Assembly (NCBI GenBank): GCA_016706595.1
Contig: JADJJH010000002.1
Coordinates: 62,001-126,000, forward strand
Direction of reading: 5' to 3'
Length of the DNA stretch: 64,000 nucleotides
Source: Bacteroidota bacterium
GTDB lineage: Bacteria; Bacteroidota; Bacteroidia; Chitinophagales; Chitinophagaceae
Part shown: positions 35,797 to 45,069 of the stretch, in pieces
How the letters are laid out: each line of letters starts with the position of its first letter
How positions within the stretch are numbered: position 1 is the first letter of the stretch
The notes under the pieces: generated by a model
Told to the model about the DNA's origin: nothing
Database searches by the model: none
What the model saw: only the letters and a program-made list of their open reading frames with translations
Program-made: the position numbers and the translations under genes

Positions 35797-36502
35797 GATG
35801 TTGAATTTGGGCGTTAAAAACACAACAAGCAAATAAGCCTGCAGTTTCGGTTCGTAAGCGCGTGTTTCCTAAAGTAACGGGTTTGCAATTTTGTTGAAGG
35901 CACAAATGTATTTCTTCCGAAGTGAAATCCCCTTCCGGTCCGATAAGAATTAAGATTTCTTTTTGATTTCCAATACAATCGCTTAAAACCATTCGTTCCT
36001 GGGTAGTCTCACAATGGGCAATACACCGTAAGTCAACTTGTATTTTTAAAGCATCTTGCAATTTGGTAGGTTCATGTAATATTGGTAAAAAGGTTTGTTT
36101 CGATTGTAACATGGCCGAAACCAAAATTTTTTCGAAACGTTCTTTTTTGAAATGTGTTTTTTCGCTTCGCGCACTGAGTAAAGGGAAAATGCTTTGAATA
36201 CCGACTTCACAGGCTTTTTCAAGAAACCATTCAATACGAGCAGGATTTTTTGTGAAAGCAATGGCCATATGTAATTTAGATGTAGGCGCTGCGTGTATTT
36301 GTGTTTCAACTACTTCTATTCGACAATCTTTTTTTTGAATATCTATTATTTTGCATCTAGCCAGCATGCCTTTTCCATTGGTAATACAAAGTTCGTCGCC
36401 GCTTCGCATGCGTAAAACATGTATGGCATGATGTGTAGATTGTTCACTTAATTGTATCGATGAAAAATCGTGATAGGTTTCAAAAAAATACGGACTATCC
36501 AT
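35789..36502 (-). CDS. rsmE: 16S rRNA (uracil1498-N3)-methyltransferase RsmE
   Basis: SPOUT-class methyltransferase that makes m3U1498 in 16S rRNA; 237 residues. The N-terminal PUA-like part (about 1-75) is followed by the SPOUT domain with its knot motifs: KNPARIEWFLEKACEVGI, ILIGPEGDFTSEEI and LGNTRLRTETAG near the C-terminus. The ATG at 36502 is 5 nt after a TATATTTG box. The DUF4159 gene overlaps its end. It diverges from the sco1-like gene. Confidence 0.94.
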   Translation of the reverse strand: MDSPYFFETYHDFSSIQLSEQSTHHAIHVLRMRSGDELCITNGKGMLARCKIIDIQKKDCRIEVVETQIHAAPTSKLHMAIAFTKNPARIEWFLEKACEVGIQSIFPLLSARSEKTHFKKERFEKILVSAMLQSKQTFLPILHEPTKLQDALKIQVDLRCIAHCETTQERMVLSDCIGNQKEILILIGPEGDFTSEEIHLCLQQNCKPVTLGNTRLRTETAGLFACCVFNAQIQHHV

Positions 36503-36507
36503 ACCGG

Positions 36508-36515
36508 CAAATATA
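36508..36515 (-). promoter_or_regulatory. Promoter -7 box of rsmE
   Basis: TATATTTG on the minus strand ends 5 nt before the ATG at 36502; leaderless-type spacing. Confidence 0.6.
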
Positions 36516-36590
36516 CTTTACTAAGGTGGTTCTAAAAACCCCTGATAGCAGTAATCATCAGCTATAATTTGTGGGTAGTGGTTTCAATAC

Positions 36591-36598
36591 TACATTTG
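36591..36598 (+). promoter_or_regulatory. Promoter -7 box of the sco1-like gene
   Basis: TACATTTG ends 5 nt before ATG 36604 and decides that start over the upstream GTG at 36571, which would lie upstream of the predicted transcription start. Confidence 0.6.
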
Positions 36599-36603
36599 CG
36601 CCC

Positions 36604-37239
36604 ATGATATCAAAAACAAAAACTGCGATTATACTCATTACTTTTTTTATGTTATTGGGCATTGGTTTTCTGGGTTATTATTATCAAACCATGATGAGTG
36701 TGCCTAAGCGATTAAATTATTATGGCAATCCCGGTCATAAAGTCGAATCATTTTCATTTATTAATCAAGATGGAAAGGTGTTTACCGATAAAGATGTAGA
36801 AGGTAAAATGTATGTAGTTGAATATTTTTTTACAACCTGTAAAGGCATTTGCCCTAAGCTCAACGAACATATGGCTAAAGTGTATCAAGCCTATAGAGGT
36901 CAAAATGATATAGTTTTTTTATCGCATACTGTAAACCCTGATGTGGATACGGCAGAGCAATTAAAACGATATGCCAGTTCGTATGATGCCGATCCGTCGC
37001 AATGGATTTTTTTAACCGGGGAGAAGCAGGCATTATACGATATGGCCATCAATAGTTATTTAGTGGCAGCGGTTGACGATACAACAAAAAAAGATATTCT
37101 ACCTGATTTTATACACTCGCAATATTTTGTATTAGTAGATAAAGAAAAACATATTCGCGGTACCTATGATGGAACCGACGATGGAGCCGTTCAACAGTTG
37201 ATTGGCGATATTAAAACATTGCGTAAAGAATACAAGTAA
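36604..37239 (+). CDS. SCO1/SenC-family copper chaperone
   Basis: A 211-residue membrane-anchored thioredoxin-fold protein. An N-terminal transmembrane segment (about 7-27) is followed by the SCO domain with the copper-binding CKGIC motif (in FFTTCKGICPKL) and the distal His in DFIHSQYFVLVD. SCO proteins deliver copper to the CuA site of cytochrome c oxidase. No oxidase genes are in the window. The gene stands alone. Confidence 0.92.
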   Translation: MISKTKTAIILITFFMLLGIGFLGYYYQTMMSVPKRLNYYGNPGHKVESFSFINQDGKVFTDKDVEGKMYVVEYFFTTCKGICPKLNEHMAKVYQAYRGQNDIVFLSHTVNPDVDTAEQLKRYASSYDADPSQWIFLTGEKQALYDMAINSYLVAAVDDTTKKDILPDFIHSQYFVLVDKEKHIRGTYDGTDDGAVQQLIGDIKTLRKEYK

Positions 37240-37550
37240 TACCAAGGAGAGTTTTATAGTATCCCAAACTATCATTAAAATCTTTTACCAGAATAATTGA
37301 TAGTAAAATGCCTATGCAACAGCTGTTCAATCTAATTTATAGTCTGTTTCAGTTATTACTTCGGTATAATTATTTCGATTAAGTGAATAGCCTAGTTAGC
37401 GTCAGTTTTTCCTCAACTACAAACTAATTTCCCGACTTACAAGATATCGCTTGGCAACACTTGATTGGCATCTCTATATTTGAATAGGATGATACTTCGT
37501 ATTTTATTTTAATAAGAAGTACAAATACCAATCACCAAACCAATCAAACC
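37240..37550. other. Intergenic region with one promoter
   Basis: No gene is supported. It carries a promoter candidate with TTG at 37451-37453 and TATATTTG at 37475-37482 (21-nt spacing), 68 nt before the next ATG. Confidence 0.5.
37451..37482 (+). promoter_or_regulatory. Promoter with -33 TTG and -7 TATATTTG
   Basis: TTG at 37451 and TATATTTG at 37475 are 21 nt apart, fitting the Bacteroidota -33/-7 arrangement. It should drive the genes at 37551 and 37976. Confidence 0.5.
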
Positions 37551-37961
37551 ATGAAACCTTACGATGCAGTAATGTTGATGTTAAGTTCATTGCTACTTAG
37601 TTCAGCAACCATTGAAACCACAAGTACCGGCAGAATTGCTTCCAAAAAAAGTGGTTGTTTATCAGGTACGGGTATTTGTTTACAAGGTAATAGAAGTGGA
37701 AGTAAAGATTTGCAGTTTCTCTTTCGATATGATCCTGCCACAGCCTCTTTAACCTGTATTATTGATGAAAATGAAATTATTCAAAAGCAGCCTGAGGCAC
37801 TTCCATTTTTTAAAGCGGTACGACAATTTTATGTGCAAGATGAAATTATACTTACGCCAGATATAGTGAGATCATTAACCTTGCGGACTGCTATCATTCC
37901 GCCAGGTTCATATCCTTTAAATTATTTGGGAGGGAAGTATATCATCACCTTTAAACGATAA
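37551..37961 (+). CDS. Small exported hypothetical protein
   Basis: A 136-residue protein I do not recognise. A short hydrophobic N-terminus (AVMLMLSSLLLSSATIETT) may be a signal sequence. The mature part has two close cysteines (SGCLSGTGICLQG) and a C-terminal PPGSYPLNYLGGKYIITF strand. The gene lies 14 nt before a larger exported protein gene and is probably co-transcribed with it. Confidence 0.55.
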   Translation: MKPYDAVMLMLSSLLLSSATIETTSTGRIASKKSGCLSGTGICLQGNRSGSKDLQFLFRYDPATASLTCIIDENEIIQKQPEALPFFKAVRQFYVQDEIILTPDIVRSLTLRTAIIPPGSYPLNYLGGKYIITFKR

Positions 37962-37975
37962 AAAGCAGTATCACG

Positions 37976-38989
37976 ATGTTTCAAAAGCTATGTAAAATAT
38001 TAGTTTACTTAGGTATGATGAGTCCATTGTCGGCCAGTTTGCAAAGTATTCCAAGTATATATCCAATTCAGTATATACCTACAACGAATAAAAATAATTT
38101 GCTTTCTACACAGGATACAGCCATTAAGAAACACATCGTAACGGGCACCTCAGCGGCCTCATGGCGTGAAATGAAAAATTATTTTCGACTTGATTTTTTT
38201 ACAAGCTTGAATGGATTTTATTATCAAAATCCGCGTAACACGCAAAGCGAACAAAGTCATTTGTATGCCTATTATAATTTACAAGTTACCAATCAGTTTA
38301 GTACAAAGTATATTTCAATCAACGCGTCTTTGTTTAATGAGCTCGGATATAAAAAATTTATAGATAGTATAGCCCAGAAAAGCGACGACCAGTATGCTTA
38401 TAAGTTTGATGTAAATACAACCCTTCACAAAAAACTGCAAGCCGGCATATCATACCAAGTGAAAAGTCAGCTATGGAAAACTTATACCTATGAAAAAGAT
38501 ACTTTACAACAAATACATCAAAGTTTATATAGCGATTATTTTTCGCCGGGATATATAATTTATACTGCCGGTGTTTCGTATTCGTTTTGGCAAACAGCCA
38601 GGTTTGAATTTGGTTTGGCAAGCGGACAAACCACTAAAATACGAAATACCGAAATATTTGCTTCGCGTAAGTCGCAGCAATTGTATGGAATAGAAAACGG
38701 AAGGAAAAAAGAAAACACATTTGGCATCAATTTGCAATTGCAAATACCCAATAAAAAACTAGGAAAATATTTTTATTGGGAGCATAATAGTCGAGTGTTT
38801 GTTAGCAATGAAACCATACATCAACTATCTGCTTATAAAGTAGATTTAAATAATGGAGTACATATTTTGTTTCTGAAGTATTTGCGAATGGGCATTCGAA
38901 CTAAATTGAATTATGATTTACAAATTAGTAGTAAACCTTATGTAAGTAATATGCTTTTATTTGGATTTTATTTGAGTAATAAAATGTAG
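37976..38989 (+). CDS. Predicted outer-membrane beta-barrel protein
   Basis: A 337-residue protein with an N-terminal hydrophobic segment and alternating aromatic/polar strands across the rest (for example FRLDFFTSLNGFYYQN, ISINASLFNELGYKKF, YIIYTAGVSYSFWQT, TFGINLQLQI, NMLLFGFYLSN). This pattern and the terminal aromatic residues suggest an outer-membrane barrel of the DUF3078-like type found in Bacteroidota. I cannot assign a function. The small gene at 37551 is immediately upstream. Confidence 0.55.
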   Translation: MFQKLCKILVYLGMMSPLSASLQSIPSIYPIQYIPTTNKNNLLSTQDTAIKKHIVTGTSAASWREMKNYFRLDFFTSLNGFYYQNPRNTQSEQSHLYAYYNLQVTNQFSTKYISINASLFNELGYKKFIDSIAQKSDDQYAYKFDVNTTLHKKLQAGISYQVKSQLWKTYTYEKDTLQQIHQSLYSDYFSPGYIIYTAGVSYSFWQTARFEFGLASGQTTKIRNTEIFASRKSQQLYGIENGRKKENTFGINLQLQIPNKKLGKYFYWEHNSRVFVSNETIHQLSAYKVDLNNGVHILFLKYLRMGIRTKLNYDLQISSKPYVSNMLLFGFYLSNKM

Positions 38990-39156
38990 GGGGGAATTAA
39001 ATTTATTCTTGCTCAAGAAACTAGAATCGGGATAATAGTTGATAAGAAGACGGGATTTGGCGTTCGGCGTTCGCCAATTGTACTCTACTGAAGTATCCCA
39101 CTTACTATTTAGATTTTTAACCAAGCATTTTTAGTCGAACTTCGCACCCCACCTTC

Positions 39157-41757
39157 TTAATTACTTCTCACTATCCCTTTCAATTCATTTAATTTCATCA
39201 AGGCTTCAACGGGTGTAAGGGTATTAATATTTACTCCTTCTAATATTTCTTTTACACGTTTTAAATCCTCAGCTAAGCCATCAAAAATATTGAGTTGATA
39301 ATTTTGCGTCGGTATTTTTTTGAGTTGATGGGTAAGTCGATCGCCTACATTTTTCGCTTCGAGCTGTAATAAAATTTCATTGGCACGTTCAACCAACAAA
39401 GGTGGCATACCTGCCATACGTGCTACATGCACTCCAAAGCTATGTGTGCTTCCGCCTATGGCAAGTTTGCGTAAAAAAATAATTTTATTGCCACTTTCTT
39501 TGTGGGTTACGTGGTAGTTTTTAATTCGCTCTAATTTATTCTCTAATTCATTTAACTCATGATAGTGTGTAGCAAATAAGGTTAGTGGCTTATGTGTATG
39601 ATTATGCAAATATTCGGCAATGCTCCAGGCAATGCTGATGCCATCAAAAGTGCTGGTACCTCGTCCTATTTCATCAAGTACAATCAAGCTTCTGCTACTC
39701 ATATTATTCATGATACTAGCGGTTTCATTCATCTCAACCATAAATGTACTTTCGCCCCCGCTTAAATTATCGGATGCGCCAACACGCGTAAAAATTTTAT
39801 CGGTCAAAGGAATCGATGCTTGATGCGCTGGAACAAAACTACCAATATGAGCCATTAAAGTTATAAGCACGGTTTGTCGAAGCAGCGCCGATTTACCACT
39901 CATGTTCGGGCCGGTGATGATGATAATTTGTTGTTCATCCTTATCCAATGAAACGGTGTTAGCCACATAATTTTCTCCAATAGCTAAGTTGTGTTCAATA
40001 ACGGGATGGCGCCCATCTTCAATCAATAGATTAAATTCATGATGTACAACAGGTCGGCGATAATGATATTGTAAAGCATTATTGGCAAAGCAAGTAATAC
40101 AATCGAGTTGCGCTACCAATTGTGCATTAAGTTGTATGGGTGTAATATATTCTTGCAACTCAAGTAAGAGGGTATCATAAATTGCTAATTCAATGGCCAA
40201 AATTTTTTCTTCGGCACCCATAATCTTTTGCTCATACTCTTTTAATTCGGGTGTAATATATCGTTCAGCGTTAGCGAGTGTTTGTTTACGAATCCAAGTT
40301 TCGGGCACTTTATGTTTGTGCGTATTGGTAACTTCTAAGTAATATCCGAACACATTATTAAACGAAATTTTTAAAGATGGAATACCCGTTAATTCACTTT
40401 CTCGTTGTTGAATTTTTACTAAATACTCTTTACCATTTGACGCTAATTCGCGATACTCATCTAACTCTTCATGAATACCATTTGCAATAAGTGCACCTTT
40501 ATTGGCTATGGCCGGTGGATTTTCAACTAAAGTTTTTTCAATTTTTTCACGTATCGATTCGCAAGCATTTAATTGTTCCGACATTCGATGAGTAAGCGGA
40601 TCAGTAGAAACTTTAGTAAGCAATTTAAGTTCTTCAATACATTGTAATCCTTTTGCCAATTGAACCACTTCGCGAGGCGAAATTTTTCGCAATGGAATTT
40701 TGGCTACAATACGTTCGATATCACCGGTTTGTTTTATGAATTGAACGATTTTGCTTTTTATATCCTGCTCTTTTATAAAGTATTCGGTGCTATTAAATCG
40801 TTCGTCAATTTTTCGAATATCTTGTAACGGAAACATCAACCATCTTCGCATCATCCTCGAGCCCATGGGCGATACGGTATTATCGAGCACTTTCAAAAGC
40901 GTATTTCCATTGTCGCGATTACTTTCGAGTAATTCTAAATTTTGAATGGTAAATCGATCCATCCATAAAAAATCGCCACGGGTAATTCGTTGTATCGATG
41001 AAATATGTGAAAGCTGCTGATGCTCGGTATCTTTTAAATAATGAATAATGGCACCTGCAGCAATAATGGCATGTGGAATATCCGTGATACCAAACCCTTT
41101 TAATGATAAGGTTTGAAAATGTTGTAATAAAATATCATTGGCATATTGCTCGCTAAATATCCATTCATCAAGCAAATAGGTGTAATATCTGGGACCGAAA
41201 TTTTCTTGAAAAAATTTATTTCTTTGTTTTTGAAAAATCACTTCGGCCGGTCTAAAGCTTTGCAATAATTTGTCGATATATTCTGTATTTCCTTCAGTAC
41301 AAAAAAATTCACCGGTCGAAATATCCACGAATGCAATGCCATGATTTTCTTCAGAAAGAAAAACCGCTGCCAAAAAATTATTGGTATTATTATCAAGTAG
41401 TTTATCGTTGGTGGCAGTACCCGGTGTAATCAATTCAGTAACGCCTCGTTTCACAATGCCCTTTGCCAATTTGGGATCTTCGAGCTGGTCGCAAACGGCT
41501 ACTCGGTAACCCGCTTTTACCAATTTATGCAAATAGGTTTCAAGCGCATGATAAGGAAAACCGGCTAATTCGGATGTGGCACCTCCATTATTTCGTTTAG
41601 TTAACGTAATACCTAAAACCTTAGCGGTAATTATTGCATCTTGACCGAAGGTTTCATAAAAATCACCCACTCTAAACAACAAAATTGCATCAGGGTATTT
41701 TGCTTTGATAGCATTATGTTGTTGCATTAAAGGAGTTTCGGAGGTCGATTTAGCCAT
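39157..41757 (-). CDS. mutS: DNA mismatch repair protein MutS
   Basis: Mismatch recognition ATPase, 866 residues from ATG 41757. The N-terminal domain has the mismatch-binding FRVGDFYETFG Phe-x-Glu motif (about residues 29-39). The ATPase domain has Walker A GPNMSGKSALLRQ, then DNLSGGESTFMVEMNE, the Walker B LIVLDEIGRGTSTFDG and the ATHYHEL signature. A longer frame to 41793 adds 12 residues upstream; ATG 41757 has a near-consensus box (TATCTTCG) 6 nt before it and matches family starts (AKSTSETPLMQQHNAIK). The partner mutL is at 5.7 kb. Confidence 0.96.
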   Translation of the reverse strand: MAKSTSETPLMQQHNAIKAKYPDAILLFRVGDFYETFGQDAIITAKVLGITLTKRNNGGATSELAGFPYHALETYLHKLVKAGYRVAVCDQLEDPKLAKGIVKRGVTELITPGTATNDKLLDNNTNNFLAAVFLSEENHGIAFVDISTGEFFCTEGNTEYIDKLLQSFRPAEVIFQKQRNKFFQENFGPRYYTYLLDEWIFSEQYANDILLQHFQTLSLKGFGITDIPHAIIAAGAIIHYLKDTEHQQLSHISSIQRITRGDFLWMDRFTIQNLELLESNRDNGNTLLKVLDNTVSPMGSRMMRRWLMFPLQDIRKIDERFNSTEYFIKEQDIKSKIVQFIKQTGDIERIVAKIPLRKISPREVVQLAKGLQCIEELKLLTKVSTDPLTHRMSEQLNACESIREKIEKTLVENPPAIANKGALIANGIHEELDEYRELASNGKEYLVKIQQRESELTGIPSLKISFNNVFGYYLEVTNTHKHKVPETWIRKQTLANAERYITPELKEYEQKIMGAEEKILAIELAIYDTLLLELQEYITPIQLNAQLVAQLDCITCFANNALQYHYRRPVVHHEFNLLIEDGRHPVIEHNLAIGENYVANTVSLDKDEQQIIIITGPNMSGKSALLRQTVLITLMAHIGSFVPAHQASIPLTDKIFTRVGASDNLSGGESTFMVEMNETASIMNNMSSRSLIVLDEIGRGTSTFDGISIAWSIAEYLHNHTHKPLTLFATHYHELNELENKLERIKNYHVTHKESGNKIIFLRKLAIGGSTHSFGVHVARMAGMPPLLVERANEILLQLEAKNVGDRLTHQLKKIPTQNYQLNIFDGLAEDLKRVKEILEGVNINTLTPVEALMKLNELKGIVRSN

Positions 41758-41893
41758 GGTTTGCGAAGATATATCGAATGCTGGAAATAGCATAATTAGA
41801 TGTTACGAATCAGTGGTTTGAAGTTAGATGTTAGCCGCAACTACATACCTCTACATGCAAATTTTAAAACCTCTAACAAATGGCAAGCACAAT

Positions 41894-42598
41894 TTACTTT
41901 ACAAAAGATTTTGTGTAAACTTGATTATGCTTATCCGTAATTTGTACCCAAAAAATTCCGGATGTAAGTTCGCTAATGTCGATAGATTGTAAGTTTGGTG
42001 TCTGCAAATCTTTCAGAGCTTGTCCGAGAACATTGAATATTTTGATACGACTTACTTCATTCAAATGGCCATGTAATATTAATTGATCATGGTTTGTAAA
42101 ACAGGAAATTAAATTTGCATTTGAAGGCATATTAGATACAGAACTTGGCGCACAACCTATACCCCCCGGTAAATTACTATAGTTGTAAACCACACTACTT
42201 GCTTGCACCGATCCCATAAAAAAAGAGGATGGCATACTTAGGTTAGTATCCAAAACACTTACCCCATTTTCGAAAATGAGTTTACCTACTTGCCGGAAAT
42301 TAATATCTACCATACTCCCTGCTTTTGCATAAATAGTTGAATACCCATAACTGAAAGTTGAATCAATTTTTAAGCTGGAGCCCGTTTCAAGATAGATAGT
42401 ATCCATAGTTGAACTTTCGGCATAGCTGAGGGTAATTCCCGGACAAACTAAATACGATTTGTTTCCTCCGCCCCCACCTATAGAAATATTGGTATTGCTT
42501 TGAATAATCTGTGTAGTGGCACCCAAAGTAGCGGTTACGATTTGTGCATCGAGTTGAAAATCTAAAAATCCGATAGTAAGTAAAAGTAAATATTTCAT
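41894..42598 (-). CDS. T9SS type A-sorted secreted protein
   Basis: A 234-residue exported protein: signal peptide (MKYLLLLTIGFLDFQLDAQ), a low-complexity Ser/Thr/Gly-rich central part with no domain I recognise, and a C-terminal type A sorting domain (HGHLNEVSRIKIFNVLGQ ... LQSIDISELTSGIFWVQITD ... KSFVK). The sorting domain directs secretion and surface attachment by the type IX system. The cargo function is unknown. A strong hairpin lies just upstream. Confidence 0.8.
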   Translation of the reverse strand: MKYLLLLTIGFLDFQLDAQIVTATLGATTQIIQSNTNISIGGGGGNKSYLVCPGITLSYAESSTMDTIYLETGSSLKIDSTFSYGYSTIYAKAGSMVDINFRQVGKLIFENGVSVLDTNLSMPSSFFMGSVQASSVVYNYSNLPGGIGCAPSSVSNMPSNANLISCFTNHDQLILHGHLNEVSRIKIFNVLGQALKDLQTPNLQSIDISELTSGIFWVQITDKHNQVYTKSFVK

Positions 42599-42948
42599 TG
42601 AGCATTCATTTTACGCAAGATAAACTAATATAACTTATACAAAAAGCCCGCCTTACGGGGCGGGTTTTTCATTGATGATTTGGTTGGCATCACTCGTCAA
42701 AATAGATCTTCCTTTTTATCCAAATCAAATATACCCAATGCTTATACCCCTATCCAAGCATTATCTGGTAACTAGGGAAATTTGTTTGTAGTTGAGTATA
42801 AATCGACCCTAACTCGAATTGAGGGAAGAGGATGATAAGATTGTAAAAGTGTGCTTGACAGAATAAAATACCTTCAGTTCAAACAATCTGGTTTAATTTC
42901 GAAGCCTATGCATACTATTGAATTTGATGCAAGCATTTAATTTATATC
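42599..42948. other. Divergent intergenic region with an orphan terminator
   Basis: No gene is supported between the starts of the T9SS cargo gene and the Nudix gene. The main element is a GC-rich hairpin at 42641-42669. I see no further recognisable structure. Confidence 0.5.
42641..42669. terminator. Bidirectional intrinsic terminator
   Basis: A run of A, then CCCGCC pairing with GGCGGG, then a run of T; the A and T runs extend the stem and give T tracts on both strands. It lies between divergently transcribed genes, where no annotated transcript should end. Confidence 0.85.
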
Positions 42949-43596
42949 ATGGAATTTATTGAACTTTTACACGAACGATTACAACAAAACTTACCGGGTA
43001 TTGATGCACAAATGAAAATGGCACCACCCGTTAGAACCAAGGAAATGCAAGTGCCCGATAATGTTCGTTTAGGCGCTGTAATGATTTTGTTGCTTGAGCA
43101 AGATAAAACTTGGCATACCATTTTAATTAGACGAACCGAAGACGGACAAACACATAGCGGACAAATTAGTTTTCCGGGCGGTAAGATGGATCAAACGGAT
43201 GAACACTTAATGGCTACTGCCTTGCGTGAATGCGAAGAAGAAATTGGGGTAAAGATTCACGAAATTGAAGTACTCGGAAATTTAAGTCCTTTGTTTATAC
43301 CACCAAGTAATTTTTTAGTAACACCAACCGTCGGACTTATAAAAGGCTTACCCATGTTTAAGGCTTCTGAAAAAGAAGTACAAGAAATAATTAAAGTACC
43401 CCTAGATTTATTATTCGATAAAAGCATAAAATCTGAAATGGCCGTTCGTCGTTCAGATAATAAGGAAATAAGTATGCTTGCACCGGCCTATACCTTGCAT
43501 GAAGACATTGTAATTTGGGGCGCAACTGCCATGATGATTTCGGAATTAGAAACCTTGTTAGCAGAGATTAAATTAAACGAAACAGAAACAAAATGA
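42949..43596 (+). CDS. CoA pyrophosphatase-like Nudix hydrolase
   Basis: A 215-residue Nudix protein. The extended CoA-specific motif precedes the Nudix box: ILIRRTEDGQTHSGQISFPGG, then GGKMDQTD..LMATALRECEEEIGV, as in NUDT7/YeaB-type CoA diphosphatases. The catalytic Glu residues (RECEEE) are intact. It probably hydrolyses CoA or related dinucleotides. Its stop overlaps the start of the SDR gene by 4 nt (ATGA). Confidence 0.88.
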   Translation: MEFIELLHERLQQNLPGIDAQMKMAPPVRTKEMQVPDNVRLGAVMILLLEQDKTWHTILIRRTEDGQTHSGQISFPGGKMDQTDEHLMATALRECEEEIGVKIHEIEVLGNLSPLFIPPSNFLVTPTVGLIKGLPMFKASEKEVQEIIKVPLDLLFDKSIKSEMAVRRSDNKEISMLAPAYTLHEDIVIWGATAMMISELETLLAEIKLNETETK

Positions 43597-44309
43597 AGGC
43601 AATTATAACCGGAGCATCAAAAGGAATGGGAAAAGCCATCGCCACGAAATTGGTAACACAAGGTTTTGATATTGCTATTTGCGCCCGCGATAAAAATCAA
43701 TTGCAACAAACCGTAAATGAATTGCAAGCCTTAAATTCGCAAGCAACTATTTTTTACGAAGTTCGAGATATAAGTAACAAGCAAGAAGCAATTAATTTTG
43801 GAAAATCTGTACTGCAAGAGTTGAAGCAAGTTGATTTATTGATTAATAACGCAGGTACTTTTATACCCGGACAAATAAGCAATGAAGAAGATGGGATACT
43901 CGAAAAATTGATGAGTACGAATGTATATAGTGCCTACCATCTTACACGTTCAGTTATTGATAGTATGAAGTCGAATGCTTTACAAAATGGTTCACGCGGA
44001 CATATTTTCAATATCTCATCGGTGGCAGCATTAAAAGCGTATAGTCATGGTGGTTCATACAGCATAAGTAAATATGCATTGGAAGGATTTTCGAAAAATT
44101 TACGTGAAGAATTGAAGGAAGATTTTATAAAAGTAACTACGGTGAATCCGGGTGCTACTATGAGTGATTCGTGGAATGGAAGTGGGGTTGATGAAGCTAG
44201 AATTATGAAGCCTGAAGATATAGCTGATATGATATGGGCTATTTATAATTTATCGCCACAAGCGGTTGTAGAAGAAATTGTTTTGCGCCCGCAATTGGGA
44301 GATTTGTAA
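43593..44309 (+). CDS. SDR-family oxidoreductase
   Basis: A 238-residue classical short-chain dehydrogenase/reductase. Cofactor-binding ITGASKGMGKAIA at the N-terminus, LLINNAG (about residues 83-89), the catalytic Ser in FNISSVAA, YSISKYALEG with the Tyr-x3-Lys pair, and VNPGAT. The substrate is unknown; the closest named relatives are 3-ketoacyl-ACP reductase-like and sepiapterin reductase-like enzymes. It is translationally coupled to the Nudix gene. Confidence 0.9.
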   Translation: MKAIITGASKGMGKAIATKLVTQGFDIAICARDKNQLQQTVNELQALNSQATIFYEVRDISNKQEAINFGKSVLQELKQVDLLINNAGTFIPGQISNEEDGILEKLMSTNVYSAYHLTRSVIDSMKSNALQNGSRGHIFNISSVAALKAYSHGGSYSISKYALEGFSKNLREELKEDFIKVTTVNPGATMSDSWNGSGVDEARIMKPEDIADMIWAIYNLSPQAVVEEIVLRPQLGDL

Positions 44310-44629
44310 AAAGTAGGGTTTAGGCATTGGTTTGATTGCTTTATTGGCTGCGATATTTTTTTGATTTTACTGTTTATTTCTTTGGGGGTCTTTACAACGA
44401 TATTTTTGTAGATGGTGTAATACTTTGTGAAAGCTTTACAACGATGACCAAGAAGTTGAAGAGGCATACGGCAACTCACAATCAACTAAAAGTTTACAGA
44501 ACATTTGCTTGATTTTTAAAAAGAATAAACAAGTAGAATTTTTGTTTACTATACATTTCATATTACACCGCAAGCCTTACATGGATTCTTTTTTTCTATG
44601 GATTTAAAGAATATCTTTGTGCATTGATC
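44310..44629. other. Intergenic region upstream of the TonB uptake locus
   Basis: No gene is supported. It contains two copies of CTTTACAACGAT (near 44391 and 44431) and the -7 box at 44612. A 22-codon frame beginning near 44440 looks spurious. Confidence 0.4.
44612..44619 (+). promoter_or_regulatory. Promoter -7 box of the TonB uptake locus
   Basis: TATCTTTG ends 10 nt before ATG 44630. Confidence 0.5.
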
Positions 44630-44968
44630 ATGAACAAGCAAATCAAAAATTGCTGTGCTTTTTTACTTCTGGTTGTGTTTACCATGTATATCACACCTAA
44701 AGAGGTATATCATCTTTTTTCTTCGCATCACGATTCTAAACATTATAGTGCAGCCAATAACGATGGTTTACAAATAAGTGTCGAACATCATCATTGTGAA
44801 TTATCAAAAATTGATCAACAGTTTTCGGCCTCAGCTATAAATTTCATACCACACGATTTTTCGAAGCTTGAATTGTTTTTTTCGAATATTGTTGCTACCA
44901 AGGTAAATAAAGTTGCCTTACGAAATTTCATTGCAGAACGAATACTACGTGGTCCGCCTGCAGCCTAA
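44630..44968 (+). CDS. Small membrane-anchored or exported protein of the TonB locus
   Basis: A 112-residue protein with one N-terminal hydrophobic segment (CCAFLLLVVFTMYIT). The rest has His-rich and Cys motifs (LFSSHHDSKH, EHHHCELSK) and a C-terminal LRGPPAA. Small proteins of this layout precede TonB receptors in many Bacteroidota and resemble the HYC_CC_PP family; metal binding through the His/Cys cluster is plausible but unproven. The ATG at 44630 is preferred to a TTG two codons earlier. Confidence 0.6.
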   Translation: MNKQIKNCCAFLLLVVFTMYITPKEVYHLFSSHHDSKHYSAANNDGLQISVEHHHCELSKIDQQFSASAINFIPHDFSKLELFFSNIVATKVNKVALRNFIAERILRGPPAA

Positions 44969-45026
44969 AGCACCTTGCCCAATCAAGTTTCTTGCAATCA
45001 AAGTGTAAATGCTATGCTTTGTTTTT

Positions 45027-45040
45027 TGTATAGCTATACA
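45027..45040. promoter_or_regulatory. 14-bp perfect palindrome, possible operator
   Basis: TGTATAGCTATACA is a perfect inverted repeat 29 nt before the TonB receptor ATG. It could bind a dimeric metalloregulator (Fur/Zur type), but it does not match a consensus I can name. Confidence 0.4.
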
Positions 45041-45069
45041 TGTTATACATTTTACCTTACTATAATTTT

